A program made the translations under genes and the position numbers. Positions 1 to 12,962 of a DNA stretch of 64,000 nucleotides are shown one piece after another (position 1 is the stretch's first letter; every line of letters starts with the position of its first letter). The DNA comes from Nissolia schottii. Its lineage: Eukaryota; Streptophyta; Magnoliopsida; Fabales; Fabaceae. The stretch covers positions 62,001-126,000 of the forward strand of contig QANU01064947.1 in the NCBI GenBank assembly GCA_003254905.1, in the 5' to 3' direction. The notes under the pieces were generated by a model that was given only the letters and a program-made list of their open reading frames with translations, ran no database searches and was not told where the DNA came from.

Positions 1-1009
1 ACTTAACGTTAACAAATTTTTAAACTTAAAAAAATGTATAATTCTGTGGAAAGATCCTTTATTAAAGGCATATAAAGCAGTTTCTCAAGGTATGGTATCA
101 AATCTTAAAACTAATTTTTTTTAAGTCTCATAAAATTGTTTCACTCAAACATAAAAAATTGTTAGAAACTTGTTCGCTAATCTTATTTCCGCTTTTCACG
201 TTGTCTCAAACCCACGCCCTACTACTCGCACCCAACCCTACTCCGCCCCGTCCCCTGAAAAATCATTAATTATTTTTCACATTTGTGCAGTAGTTGTTCC
301 TCACTCCATCATCTCATACTTGTTTTCCCATCTCCACCTCACTACCCTATGATAAAGCATAAAAATTCATTATTTGTTTCCTCATTTTTGTGCATTGATA
401 TTTATCCTCAAAAAAAAAAACTCTAATTAATTTTTATATATTTAAATTATAGAATGTTATCGGTGAGATATATGATTTTGATTTGTTTTGATTAACTTTA
501 TTTGTTTTGATGCAACAAAATCAAAACAAAAACCACAACCAGTACTTTTTGACTATTTCAAGCGATGATTTATAGGGATTTATTGTATTTCAAGTGACTA
601 TTTCAACTACGTGAACATTTAACAGTCATGTTAGCACTTAATGTCTTCTTTTAATGGTGGGAAATAAAATCTTAAAAAAAACATTCAGGGACTAATTACT
701 AACAGGACTAAATACAATTTTTTTAATTTTACAAAGACTAAAAACATATTTACCTCTAAAATAAAATAGAGATAAAAGTAATATTAGAGAGAAGAGAAAA
801 TAAAGATTAATTTTATTTATTTTATATTGTTTTGATAAAGAGAAAATAAAGAAATGAAAAATGAGAAATTATATATTGAAATGTTAATATTTACTTAAAG
901 TGAAAAGTAGATAAATAAATATGGGTAATATATATTTGTTTATGTTTACTATAGCTATTTCGATAAAACTTTGCTTTACTGTAGCGCAAATTTTTCTCTA
1001 AAATTACCA
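1..1009. other. AT-rich intergenic sequence, no gene seen
   Basis: No coding pattern, RNA gene or clear element termini are visible. The stretch around 660-760, with its 'ggactaa...' wording, resembles the end of common plant MITEs, but no partner terminus was found. The short open frame at 170-352 has no recognisable product. Confidence 0.5.
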
Positions 1010-1445
1010 CGTCATGCGTCAGCTTTAGTCAATGTCGTGAGCCGACACGGCCAGAGTCGTAGGCCCGCGAGCTGACAACTGACTTGTGCCTGTGGGTCAA
1101 CTTTGGGTGGCTTGGCCAAAGCCACAAGCCGATGGGTTAATTTGGGCATATTTGTCAACTTAGGGTCATGGGTTGACTCACTGGGAGTCACAGACCCGTG
1201 GGCCAAATTGGACCCTCGAGTCCACTCAGTCAAAATCGCGAGGAGCTTTGGCTAGAGTCACTGGTTGACGATTGACTCGAGTTAGCAAGCAAACTCAAAT
1301 CAATATTCCGATTCAATAGTAGTTGCGAATCATTAGGTGTGTGAGTTGACTTAGGCCTGCAGGTCAACATAGATTCATGGGCCAACCCAAGCCCGCGAGT
1401 CAACTAAAGTCTACAAGCCCGTAAAGCTGATTAAGGCTAGCATGC
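1010..1445. repeat. Degenerate GC-richer repeat with recurring GTCAAC/GTTGAC words
   Basis: This patch is clearly richer in G+C than its surroundings. It is made of diverged short units of the form 'cccgcgagtcaact', 'gtgggtcaact' and 'catgggttgact', about nine times in both orientations. It looks like an old minisatellite or the internal part of a decayed transposon. The open frame on the minus strand at 1,012-1,233 is a by-product of the repeat and not a gene. Confidence 0.5.
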
Positions 1446-2530
1446 CAACTCAAAAAATATTTTTATAAACAATTCACAAAATATTTTTCAAAAAAAATTG
1501 AAAATTAAAATTTGAAAACATATTTTTTTGGAAAAATAACATTTTTTCATATATTATTTTTTAAACAATAATTTTTTTTTAAGTTATAGAATAATAGAAG
1601 TTCAGTCCATTAACATTTTTAAAAATTTATTAGACAACCCATTCTGGCCCTAGCTCACTAGTACAAGGGTCAGATGGGTTTGGAGGCTAACTAAACCATA
1701 AGTTAGGTGATTTGATAGGCTTGGGAGCTAACCCACTTAGGAGGACTTTATTAGCTTGTCTTTTAGCCCACTTTATTCTTTAAGCATATGATTAATGGTT
1801 CAATTTTCACCCATGTTAATGAAAAAAATATTTTGTAGTCAAGAGTCTATTTATCAACTATGAATACGTGAAAAAAAATGTTGTCATCTATCTTGAACGT
1901 CAGGTCTTCTACACTAATGTATAAGTTATATTGTTTGTTATTAAAATTGTAATATTTCATTTATCGTATTTGGCATTGTCAAAAGGTATGTCAATCATAT
2001 GTATAAAAAATATGCGAATTTGCATCGTTATCATTTCCCATCATTGTCATTTTATAAGTGTGTGCTGAAAAATGACTTTATTGACAATGAAAATAACAAA
2101 ATTAATTCCCATAAAAAAAAAAGAACAAAATTGACACCATCATCATTGTCATAGAATTGCATAGTATTTGGCGCTCTGCATCCTCATTCATCTAAACCGT
2201 TTAATCGAAAGTTATTAAAGATGTAAATGCACAAAATCTTACTTTAGTGTCAATATGCATCCCTCCCCCGTTTAATTTTATGCGCCTGAAATGAAGTATT
2301 ATCACATTATATCCTGAACATTATGAAACATGAGTCTACAATCATGATCATAAGCATAGGCCTACCATAATATCACAAGGGCACATGTTGCCATCAATTA
2401 AAACAGAATCATAATTGTGCATAGTGAATCAAAGCATCACAATGTACCTAAGTAATTCAAAATAGGTAAATATAGCACATAATCTTAACCACGAGTTTCA
2501 TGAGTCCTTATGAACTTCGACATTGTAGTT
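1446..2530. other. Intergenic sequence, no gene seen
   Basis: AT-rich sequence with no supported gene. The part from about 2,230 has the less AT-biased texture of retrotransposon-derived DNA and may belong with the LTR-like segment that follows. Confidence 0.4.
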
Positions 2531-2532
2531 TC

Positions 2533-2996
2533 TGTAACGCTTATTAAGTTTCTAAACATCTAAGGTCATTTTAAAGTCTTGGGGTTTGTAACAAGCTTCA
2601 GATGATGTTATCTACAACACATAAAAATGACATCATTTTCAAAAAGGTTTACTGCCTTAGATAAATTAAAACAAACGATGTTTCATAAGTTTTTTTTTCA
2701 TCGTTTTGTGAAAACAGAACAAAAGAACATTTTTGTAAAATAGTAAAACAACTCAAAAAATTCCTCCCTCTTTAGTAGACTAAAATAGGCTTTTAGGTTG
2801 CTTTTGTAAAAATGCCATAATTTATTTCCAATGATTTATGCACAAAGTAACTTTTACCACATCAGGGGTTAAGCCCAGACAACATGCAACTACATCAAAA
2901 TAACTCTCTGCCTGCTCGCCAAGCTATGCGTAGCAGTTAATCTTAATTACTCAAAATTAATGAACTAATCCCCAAGACAAATTTTGGGATGTTACA
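2533..2996. repeat. Possible solo LTR or LTR remnant
   Basis: The segment begins with 'tgtaacg' and ends with 'gggatgttaca', the TGTAAC...GTTACA style of ends seen in many plant LTRs. The flanking 5-mers (gtttc and ctatc) do not match, so no target duplication supports it. Alternative: internal sequence of a decayed retroelement. Confidence 0.25.
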
Positions 2997-2999
2997 CTA

Positions 3000-3165
3000 T
3001 CAATAACTGTTACAATTAAAATCAATTAATTATTATTGATATCGATTATAATTACAATTGATATTAGCCATGATTGTGATTAATGTCAAATGTAATTGCA
3101 ATCGATATCATTCATAATTGCAATTGATATCGATTATTTGTAATTGTCATAATTATAACTAATTA
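3000..3165. repeat. Degenerate 'attgatatcgattataattgcaa' type simple repeat
   Basis: Words such as 'gatatcgattat', 'aattgcaat' and 'attgatat' recur in tandem and in inverted order over about 165 bases. It appears to be an old AT-rich minisatellite; no function is inferred. Confidence 0.5.
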
Positions 3166-4796
3166 CTTCATAAATGTTTTAGTGTTAGTCTTGTGTTTAG
3201 TTGCATTGAATTATTAATAAATCTAAAAAATTAAAAGAGGCACTCACTTGATTTGGTAATCTCAAAGAAAGTCACTATTAGTGATGCACACCTTTTGAAC
3301 AATAATAAATAATAACTATAATTGACGTTATTTAAATATGACTCTTAAATTTTTATTTGTTAACAAAATGATTTCACTTTTCACAAAATAATTATACGTA
3401 AATGAAGGAAAGGGCCAACTTAATCGACAACTAAGCTTTATACACTTATTTTATTTAATAACTTTTTAATAAACATTCTATTTAATAAATTTGATGGTTG
3501 AATTATGTAATACTAATATTATAAGATGATGAAATATGTCAAATTATAGAAAAGTTAGATATTGAAAGCTAGATATATAATTTTCATTTCCCGTTTCTCA
3601 CTATAATCCTCACATCGGAGGCATTTTCATTTAAGTGCTGTGAGCAACTTACATAGAATGGAATTGAAGAAAATGATTAAGCAAAAACAAATTTAGTTGA
3701 ATGTGTAAGGTGCATAATTGACTTTTTTTTTTTAATGATAAAGTTTTTTTTTTTTTACATATATGACACTTAAGTTGAAATTTAATCTCATACAAATTAT
3801 ATAAGTCTTTTGCCATTAACTCAATTTTAATTGTTATCATCAGGCGTAGAAAAATGTTTTTTTTAAACATATAAAAATGTGTAAACATGTTATCGCCTCT
3901 TTCACAATATATCATGGGACATACTTCATTAAAAGTAGGTCTTCTGATGTATTATGAAAGAGAATGAATCTTATAATGTGTTGTGAAATGGATGACAAGA
4001 TATTTATACTTTTTTGTATGTCCAAATAACAAAGTTAATAACAAAGCAACAATATTTTTGGCTTTGTTGTACATCACAAATCAGCTTATAATATTGAACC
4101 ACTGCCTGTACTCTCTCCATTAAAAAAGTGCTATCTGAATTATTTTATATTTTTTATAACACATTATGGGATTGACTTTGTTAAAAATAAATATGATGTG
4201 ATTTGAAAAAGATAATAAGGTGTAAACACTTTTTGAGTGGTCCAAATAACAGTTTTACCGTCTCCATTGCCAGGTAGTGTTCAACCCAGGACATACGCAC
4301 ATCCATCTCGGATGCCACGTGCATCTTTAGCGTCAAATGTTGTGGTTACTGGCAAATGTTTTTATAATTTTTTTTTTGGTCCGCGGGATGGGCTTTTATT
4401 TTCTTCTTTGTGTTATTTTTTCTAGGATTATTGGACTGGGTTTTGGGAGTCTAATGATACCTTTAAGGACTCACGACAACAAGGAGTCTGGGCCTGAGCC
4501 CGATTTTGTTTAGCACATTATTTTTTAGCTTTGTTATTGATCTATTTTTATTTTAAAAAAATTTAAATTATTAATAGTGTGTTAGTTTATCTTTTTTTCT
4601 CTATAAAGCTGTTGGAGCAAATCAACTCTCCTTGGTCTCATTTCATTTTGCCTAAAATTACCCTCACATGTCACACGGTTACAAATACTCATATTTCTCG
4701 TTTCTAGGGTTGAAATTCCATGGTCCTTCTAGGTTTGGGCACATTAAATAGTATTTACCACACTGTCATCACTCTCACTTAAGGTAAATTATATAA
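3166..4796. other. Intergenic sequence, no gene seen
   Basis: AT-rich, with only short frames that have no recognisable product (for example 3,649-3,915 minus and 4,237-4,425 plus). A small GC-richer patch at about 4,250-4,500 is unassigned. Confidence 0.45.
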
Positions 4797-4805
4797 TTTT
4801 GTTTT

Positions 4806-6699
4806 GAGCGATACTATGTGTACACCAAAAATTCTACTAACGTACGGTCACCGAAGTATTGTATACATCTTAGTGCCCATTAATTTATTTTCCTCAAATC
4901 ACTCACCCCTCACATTTTGAACAAACCCCCAAAATCTCAGATCCTCTCCCAAATTCTCAGGTACTTTCCTAAATTATATACCCCTCACATTCACTCTTCC
5001 CCTCCCTATCCTTCCCAAACCTGAAATCAATGAATTTCTTTCCTCCTCTCCCAAAATTCTGTACACCGCCCTCAACCCAGCCTAGCTGTTGTTAGAGTCG
5101 TTACTTCTTCCTTCATTTAACGTCGCGACTCCGTCACCGTTCAACACCTTGAGTCCATCCTCCAAGACTGCCACGGACCACCATCACACTACCCTCGGAT
5201 CGCCCTTGATGACGGCTCTCCGAACTTAGGCACGAATCTCACGCCGCTCTTCGCGCTCCCTCACATCGTCCTCTCTGGTGTAACACTCTTCAACAGTAAT
5301 CTCATAAACACTGTTTTAGTTTGTTCAAGACCCTCATTTCGGTTTGTTCATGATGAATGTACATGTTTGTTCAAATTGAGTTGAAGGGTTTGTTCATACA
5401 ATGTATTAGAGATTGTTCAATCTCAGAAAAATGTGTTTGTTCATATTGAGTTATAGTGTTTAATAAGAATGAACAAATCTGTTCATACAAAACGAACAAA
5501 CTCATATAACCGTGGTGAACAAACCCATTTAACTATGGTGAACAAACCTACTTAACTGGAATGAAAAGCCCAAGTGCAAACAATGAACAAACATATCCAT
5601 ATAAAACCAACAAACTCATTTAACTATAGTAAACAAACCTACTTAACTGGAATGAACAAACCCTAATAGAAAGAATGAACAAACCTGTTCATATAAAATG
5701 AACAAATCCATTTAACTGTAGTGAACAAACCTACTTAACTAGAATGAACAAACCCATATATAAATATTGAACAAACCTATCCATATAAAACAAACAAACC
5801 TAATTAACTGTATTGAACAAACCTATTTAACTGGAATGAACAAACCCCAATACATGAACTGAACAAATATGAACAAACCCATATAGCTATGATGAACAAA
5901 CCTACTTACTAAAAATGAACAAACCCGATGACACGAATTGAACAGACCTTTCCACTGAAAATGAACAAACCTATAGACAATAAGTGAACGAACCAATACA
6001 CATATAATGAACAAATTAAAACTGCTAACTTAACTAAACAAACACTTATTACTGAAATGAACAAACAAATAAACACACAATGAACAAACCTACACAACTA
6101 GATTGACCAAAATCCAATTTCTAAACATAACAATCCCTTCGTCTCGTTTGATATGTATCTCTTATAGGAGTGTTTGTTTATGCATTATATTATAGTTTGT
6201 TCATTGTCAAACAGCCAGTTTGTTCATTGTTCAACGTATCAACCCTTGATCAAACTCAATACGTGGGTTTGTTTAGAAACAACGGAGGACATGTTGGGTC
6301 TGGCATTCAACGTGAGGAAGAGATGACGTGTGGCAGAGACGACGTGAGCATACGTGATGGAGGACATGAACACCGTTTGGGGGTGACGGTTGAAGGACGT
6401 GACGGAGGAGGAGAGCGGATTTGAGCGTTGTCATCGATGACAGTGTAGCGATGTACAAGCGGTGACATATGTGACAATAATTGAGGGAGTAAGGCGACGT
6501 ATGTGAGGAGGCGTGAAAATAAAGAGAGAGGAAAAATGGGCAATTGGAGAGAGAAAATAGAAAATGATCGAGATGAATTGGAAAGAGAAAGAACAAATTA
6601 AAATATAATTAATAAGGGAGATATACAAATTCTTATACATATAAAAAAGTTTGTTGGTTGTATGGTAACACTAAATTTGGTGTACATAGAGACTTTTTC
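4806..6699. mobile_element. Non-autonomous Mutator-like element A with GAACAAAC array
   Basis: The ends are inverted: the left reads GAGCGATACTATGTGTACAC and the right, reverse-complemented, reads GAAAAAGTCTCTATGTACAC. In both, GTACACC begins 14 bases from the end. The flanking 9-mers are ttttgtttt (4,797-4,805) and gtttgtttt (6,700-6,708), an 8 of 9 match, as expected for an aged Mutator-type target duplication. The interior has a GC-richer left part (about 5,060-5,280) and some 30 copies of the 9-mer TGAACAAAC: reversed at about 5,330-5,460, forward at about 5,470-6,110, reversed again at about 6,165-6,265. No transposase is visible, so it would depend on another element. The open frames inside it are artefacts of the repeat array. 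Confidence 0.7.
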
Positions 6700-6708
6700 G
6701 TTTGTTTT

Positions 6709-7012
6709 TAGACTTCTTTTAATTATTCTATTTACAATTAAGGTTCCTAGCTCCTTTGACTATGTTTTGCATATCCTATTTCTCAAATCCATTGAATTCT
6801 TTCCTAGACAATAAAAAACATTTTAAAAAATGAATATTAATGATCCACACATCTACAAATTCTTATGTTAGAAAAATACTAACCAAACCAAAAGGGTGAT
6901 CTGACACCGCAACTCAAACCAAAACAAAAAAGAGAACTTGTAATCAAAACCAAATCTAATTATGTCATATCATCGTCACAAAAAGTAAAAATCTTAGAAT
7001 TTCACTTTCATT
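6709..7012. other. Short intergenic stretch, nothing recognised
   Basis: AT-rich sequence between two repeat elements. No gene or regulatory feature could be supported. Confidence 0.4.
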
Positions 7013-7014
7013 GC

Positions 7015-7905
7015 CCATATGGGTGTCAGACAGGCCGTCCTAACTGCTGGCCTAAATGGGTGTGGTTAAAATTATGTATATTTTTAGGATTCGGTTCGTT
7101 TATAGTCTGTCCGCAGGCCTAAATGGGTCAGTGCGCCAGCCCATTTATTTTTATTTAAAATTTAAAAATTTAATCTATTTTTTATGATTTAAATACAAAG
7201 TTATGAATAAGTATGCACAGTCATTTTTAACTATTTTTTATTATCTATCTTTTAATTAATCAGAAAGAAATAGTTTATGTAAAATTTGAGGGTCCATTTC
7301 CAATGATAATAAATAGAGAAAAATTAAGGTTTTGTATTTTTTCGTCTTTATCTCTTTATTGTGGTTACGAAATCTTTAATTTTGGATAGGTATACAAATA
7401 GTAACATTTTTCAATTAAGAAGCTATTTGCAAAGCTTTGATAGAAAAAAAAGGTATAACAAGAGAATGTAGTTAATTAATACCTAGAGTCTAAACTCGCG
7501 CGATTATCAATAAGTTTTAAAATATCTAAAAATTGTTTTAATTATAACTAAAATAACTTAGCAATTTAGTTTGCAATTTGGTCTTCAAGATGAAGATCTA
7601 AAACTTCAATTTGAGCTTCAATTTGAACATGAGATATCGATTATCATGTAGTTTTATTAACTTAATTTTAAAAAATAATAATTTGATTTTTGGTTTAAAA
7701 AAATAAAAAAATTTTAAAAAATTCACGGGCTCACGGGCTAGCCCACAATCCCGTTGGGCTGGCCCGTTTAGCCCGCGGGCTTAAACAGGTCGGACTATTT
7801 AAAAAAAAATTTACAAGCCTATTTTTTTACATGTAAAGTCCGTTCATTTAACTGGATAAATTAACTGGACTTATTTTGACCCAATTGCCCACCACACCCT
7901 ACCCT
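7015..7905. mobile_element. Possible non-autonomous hAT-like element
   Basis: The left edge has 'tgggtgtcagacaggccg' and the right edge, reverse-complemented, has 'tagggtgtggtgggcaattg'. Near the right edge are runs such as 'gggctggcccgtttagcccg'. GGGTGNCA ends followed by GGCC/CCGGCC-type words are typical of plant hAT MITE-like elements. I could not find an 8-bp target duplication, so the limits are approximate. Confidence 0.35.
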
Positions 7906-8344
7906 GGGGTCTCACTTCTCCCTCACCTCATTTAAACTTGAGATTGGTACTCACAGGCAAGGTCTACGTTGCTTCTGATTTCGTACATTTTAACTCTAAT
8001 CTTGGAGTTAAGGACCAATAAATATGGGCACGATGGAGGAAGGGTATTATTGAAGACTAATGCCAGGTATGACACATTGGCAACCAAGTGGGGCGCGGCT
8101 ACAGAGGAAGATTTCTCCTTGCTGGAAGCCGCATTGAATATGAACAGGATGGGGATCTGAGCAAGAGGGTGGAAAAGGGGATATAAGAAATGGATATAAT
8201 GCTAGGAGTTTGAGATAAAATAAAATAGTTGAAGGAGACTATTAGCAATATTTCGGTTTTTTTACTTGTTTATGGGGCAAAAAATGGTATATTTCCATAA
8301 TATGGTGTGCAAGAAATAATTACGGATGTATAGTTTTTTTTTTT

Positions 8345-8537
8345 CTGAAATCTCCACATACCGTAGAGATTTCAGAGATCCTCTTTTTTTTTTTTTTCTA
8401 TTTTTTCTGAAATCTCCACATACCGTGGAGATTTCAGACTTTTTCAAATTTTTTTTTAATTTTTAACAGGCTCTGAAATCTCCACAAAGTGTGGAGATTT
8501 CAGGCTTTGAAATTGCCATTTCGCGTGGAGATTTCAC
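8345..8537. repeat. Left cluster of 13-5-13 palindromes
   Basis: Three 31-base palindromes sit at 8,345-8,375, 8,407-8,437 and 8,473-8,503. Each has the arm CTGAAATCTCCAC, a 5-base centre (ATACC, ATACC, AAAGT) and the arm GTGGAGATTTCAG; the first has one mismatch. A fourth, imperfect copy ends at 8,537. The same palindrome occurs at the opposite end of the element at about 13 kb. Confidence 0.85.
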
Positions 8538-8604
8538 AGTAGGAAAAAAAATATATTTAAATTCGGCCTAAGGGAAGTGAAGATTCATCTACAAACATAT
8601 TTGT

Positions 8605-10909
8605 TCATGAAAAATCTGAGTGCCTAGGTGCCTCTGTAGGGGTATATCTGTTAGGTGCCCTAATATTCTGGCGGTCACGAAGATCATACCCCTGCTCACC
8701 TGCGTTGCTGGTACTTGCTCCATCTTGGTTGCCCCGGTGTCCTATCCACCGCATCATGCGTCTCTGCACTCCGCGAATTCCCCTGGCAAATAGGTTTCCC
8801 CTTGGGCCAGATGTGGGCGACGGTTGCCTCGTAGGTGCATCGAGCTGAGAGTTGTCGTGGTCATCGTTTGATGCATCCTCAGGCAGCTCATTCAAATCAA
8901 AATCGGCTCTAACCCTGGTAACAGAACCTGCTGGCTCAGAAGCACCTCTGTGTATTTCCACGCGATCAATATCAACCGATCTTCTTGGTGAGCGTACGCG
9001 TGGCTCACTACATCTTGAAGAAGACCCTACGTAGAAGGATCTTCGCCTCAATGAGTTTTGCTCACTGTACAGTTCACCAAGAAGAGGGGATTGAACGGTA
9101 GGTCTGTACGGAGGTGGAGTGGCTTCAACAGTGAGATCAAGTGGGTATGGAGTCACTGTAACCTCATCAACTGGATCTTGGGGATGTTGTGTTGATGAGG
9201 GGCCAAGGTTAAATGGGTCAAATTCGTCATCAATCTCCAGTAATTGTTGAGCCATTTGTTCGTCTAGCCATGTAGATAAACCAGGTTGTGGAAGGGGACT
9301 GAACATTTGGGGAACCGGAGCAACATAATGTGTCTGTGGTGGCGGAGCAAAGAAACCATCTTGTGGATGCGGCATGTACATACCGTGCGGTGGCGAAGGA
9401 TAATATTCTTGCCACACATCAGGTACCTGTTGATGATCGTAGATTTGTTTTAGATATCTTTGACCATGAACTAGATACCACTGCCAGTACTGCATGGTTG
9501 GTCGGTAATTAACAAGACTTTCACCGTCCACTGCCTTGCGGTTGGCCCACATCAGGATCCAAGAATGATGCCTTTGCACCCAGTTAACAGTCAGCAACGA
9601 CTGTGGATTTCTCCTCAGATCAGCATTATGCGAACGGCCCAGGATATTGCAACTAGGACCAGAAGGCACCTTCTGAACCAACCCAAATTGTCGGAGCACG
9701 TGATCAGCTGCATGCCACTCAACAATCTCAAAACATATTAATGGGCATACCACTGGCCACGTACCCCGTTTATTCTTCACTTCCCCAGGTATGATTGCGG
9801 CAATCTGGGGATGACGATATGGTTGCCATATAAACTGCACACACAAAACAATAATGCAAACGTGGATATTAGGGAAAAAAACAATAATGCAAACGTGAAT
9901 ATTAGGGTTTAGAGTTTAGGTCTATACCTGGTCTGGGGTCATATCGTCTATTGCTTTTCTACAATCTTTTACCGTAATGTTATGTACATTAGGAATGTAC
10001 TCATGATCAGCCCACCTGCGATAATCAAAATAAATCAAGTTAACAACAATGATCAAAATAAGTGGTTCTGATAAACTAAAGCCTAATATTGAAAGTGTCA
10101 AATAAATAACCAACTACCTTGCCGCAAGGGGAAACTGGAAGAGGTTCGGGTCTTTAGGGTTTGGTGCAAGTTGAGGTAATCGGTAAAATGCCCATACTTG
10201 TAGCAGCACCATGCAACCACTTATACCCTTGCAGTTTGCGCGCGAAGCGCGACACAATGCTCTCTGGAGCATGGCTAGGATGGCTGAACCCCAGCTATAC
10301 CTTCCTAGGCCACCCAAATCTCTCAATATGGCTAGGTACTTGGAGTGGATCCAAGTACTATGCTTATCGCCGAACAATAAATCATCGAAAAGACGTAGTA
10401 TATACCCGCGCGCATGCCAAGTCAGTATTTGTTGCATGTCGTATGGGTCAAGTGAGAGATCTCGGATATCAGCGGAAAAATGGTTATGGAGCCAGATCGA
10501 ATTAATGAACGATCTGTCTATATCTTCGGGGCCCGGTATTACCCCAAGAAGTTCTTGGCATAAGTCCATAAGAGCTGGTCCCATGAACACAATTTCTGGG
10601 GCGGTAACGGGCTCACCTTCTGACCCAACCCCGAGGATCATGTTCACATCCTCCAACGTTATTGCACATTCTCCATGTGGCAGATGAAAAGTGTGGGTCT
10701 CCGGCCTCCACCTCTCTACAAGAGCAGAAATTAGTCCTTGGTTCACTCCAACGTGGGGTAACAAGGACACCTGTAGTAAACCAGCGCTTTGAAGATACGG
10801 ATGTATGAGGATGTTCGGTGGCTCAATAAACCCGTGCCTAGTCCGCAACTGCCGCACAATCTGTAACAAATAAAAACGAAAATAAATTTTATAACAATAA
10901 TGTATATTT

Positions 10910-10951
<42 letters not shown>

Positions 10952-11340
10952 GAAAAATGAAAATAAAAATAATAACAATAATGTATGATATTATAATAAC
11001 TAATAATAAACGAAAATACAAATAATGATATAAATTTAATAACACTAATGTAACTAATAATAATTGTTAATATATTCTACAATTAATTATTAACAATAAT
11101 AATATAAATTATAATAATAATATAATAATAATGATCTAGTAATAATAATATAAATACAAATGTACATAAGGGATACTTAAAATTATGATGCTTATACTAC
11201 TATGATGCTTATACTACTAATGAATAAATTATACATAAGGGATACTTAAAATTATAATAAATATAAACCTGATTATTCCGTAGGATATTCGTTGAGATGT
11301 GTAGCGATGGATCCATAGTATCATCTTGTCCTCTCACCAT
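8605..11340 (-). CDS. Plant mobile domain (PMD) protein, MAIN-like, transposon-associated type
   Basis: Four exons on the minus strand give a 710-residue protein: 11,340-11,269, 10,860-10,118, 10,015-9,928 and 9,834-8,605. All introns are GT-AG and the reading frame is continuous from ATG to stop. Residues about 25-400 match the plant mobile domain (also called aminotransferase-like; MAIN/MAIL family), with the family signature RWRPETHTFHLPHGE followed by a 'TLEDVNMILG' block in exon 2, and 'RWADHEYIPNV' and 'WQPYRHPQIAAIIP' in exons 3 and 4. The last 250 residues are low-complexity, rich in Pro, Ser and Arg, as in database entries named 'serine/threonine phosphatase 7 long form homolog'. Family members MAIN and MAIL1 act in the nucleus in transposon silencing; here the biochemical activity is unknown. 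The gene lies inside a TIR-bounded element, and the 97-bp tandem repeat is directly upstream of its start. Lack of disabling mutations suggests recent activity or constraint. Confidence 0.85.
10911..10950. repeat. (TAA)n microsatellite in PMD intron 1
   Basis: About 13 uninterrupted TAA/ATA trinucleotide units lie inside the first intron of the PMD gene. Diverged TAA-rich sequence continues to about 11,170. Confidence 0.85.
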
Positions 11341-11429
11341 CGTGACGATATTTTTTCACAAGCCTACAATAAGTTCAGACTACAATAAAAACAAAAAAAA
11401 AAATTATTATATATCTTTTAATTATAATT

Positions 11430-12700
11430 AGAATCACCAAATTTACTTCTTCTTTAAAACCATGGTCATAAAAAAAAATTATAGGGGTAGGGTCATTATA
11501 ATTAATTTTTTAATTATTTAAAATACAAAAAAATAATTTACTTCTTCTTTAAAACCATGGTCATAAAAAAAAATTTATAGGGGTAGGGTCATTATAATTA
11601 ATTTTTTTAATTATTTAAAATACAAAAAAATAATTTACTTCTTCTTTAAAACCATGGTCATAAAAAAAAATTTATAGGGGTAGGGTCATTATAATTAATT
11701 TTTTTAATTATTTAAAATACAAAAAAAAAATTTACTTCTTCTTTAAAACCATGGTCATAAAAAAAAATTTATAGGGGTAGGGTCATTATAATTAATTTTT
11801 TTAATTATTTAAAATACAAAAAAAAAATTTACTTCTTCTTTAAAACCATGGTCATAAAAAAAAATTTATAGGGGTAGGGTCATTATAATTAATTTTTTTA
11901 ATTATTTAAAATACAAAAAAAAAATTTACTTCTTCTTTAAAACCATGGTCATAAAAAAAAATTTATAGGGGTAGGGTCATTATAATTAATTTTTTTAATT
12001 ATTTAAAATACAAAAAAATAATTTACTTCTTCTTTAAAACCATGGTCATAAAAAAAAATTTATAGGGGTAGGGTCATTATAATTAATTTTTTTAATTATT
12101 TAAAATACAAAAAAATAATTTACTTCTTCTTTAAAACCATGGTCATAAAAAAAAATTTATAGGGGTAGGGTCATTATAATTAATTTTTTTAATTATTTAA
12201 AATACAAAAAAATAATTTACTTCTTCTTTAAAACCATGGTCATAAAAAAAAATTTATAGGGGTAGGGTCATTATAATTAATTTTTTTAATTATTTAAAAT
12301 ACAAAAAAATAATTTACTTCTTCTTTAAAACCATGGTCATAAAAAAAAATTTATAGGGGTAGGGTCATTATAATTAATTTTTTTAATTATTTAAAATACA
12401 AAAAAATAATTTACTTCTTCTTTAAAACCATGGTCATAAAAAAAAATTTATAGGGGTAGGGTCATTATAATTAATTTTTTTAATTATTTAAAATACAAAA
12501 AAATAATTTACTTCTTCTTTAAAACCATGGTCATAAAAAAAAATTTATAGGGGTAGGGTCATTATAATTAATTTTTTTAATTATTTAAAATACAAAAAAA
12601 TAATTTACTTCTTCTTTAAAACCATGGTCATAAAAAAAAATTTAGGGTTAGGGTCATTATAATTAATTTTTTAATTAATTAAAATACAAAAAAAAATTGA
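11430..12700. repeat. 97-bp minisatellite, 13 copies, upstream of the PMD gene
   Basis: The word CCATGGTCAT occurs at 13 regularly spaced points. CATGG starts at 11,461, 11,556, 11,653, 11,750, then every 97 bases to 12,623. Each unit holds 'ttacttcttctttaaaacc', 'ataggggtagggtcatt' and an AT-rich half. Middle copies are nearly identical; the first (95-base spacing) and last are slightly diverged, the usual pattern of array expansion by unequal exchange. It lies between the PMD start codon (11,340) and the right terminus of the element, where the promoter or 5' leader would be. Confidence 0.95.
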
Positions 12701-12962
12701 CAAAAATCTAGGGTTAGGGTTTGCATCACTACACAACTAAAAAACAAAAATAAAAGCAAAAAAAAGCCAAAATTAACAGAAATTATACCTCTGCAACGTT
12801 ATGGTAATGGGGGAGTGAGGTGAAGTGAGGGAGAAGTGAGAGAAGAAGAAGAAAAATTTGAAGGATGAAGAAGAGAAGAGTGGGGCGAGTTTGAAGGGAT
12901 GGGGCGATTTTATGGACAAATTCGTCCTGGGGAAGTAGCGCTACAAGGACACCTGCGCAGAG

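Noticed and set aside
2533-2996. Calling a definite solo LTR
   Set aside because: The ends look right but the flanking 5-mers do not match, so it is kept only as a low-confidence repeat.
6273-6596. 107-codon minus-strand frame in element A
   Set aside because: It is created by the purine-rich end of the element; no recognisable product.
10161-10687. Overlapping plus-strand open frames of 114 and 158 codons
   Set aside because: They are antisense to exon 2 of the PMD gene, whose protein and splice sites are well supported.
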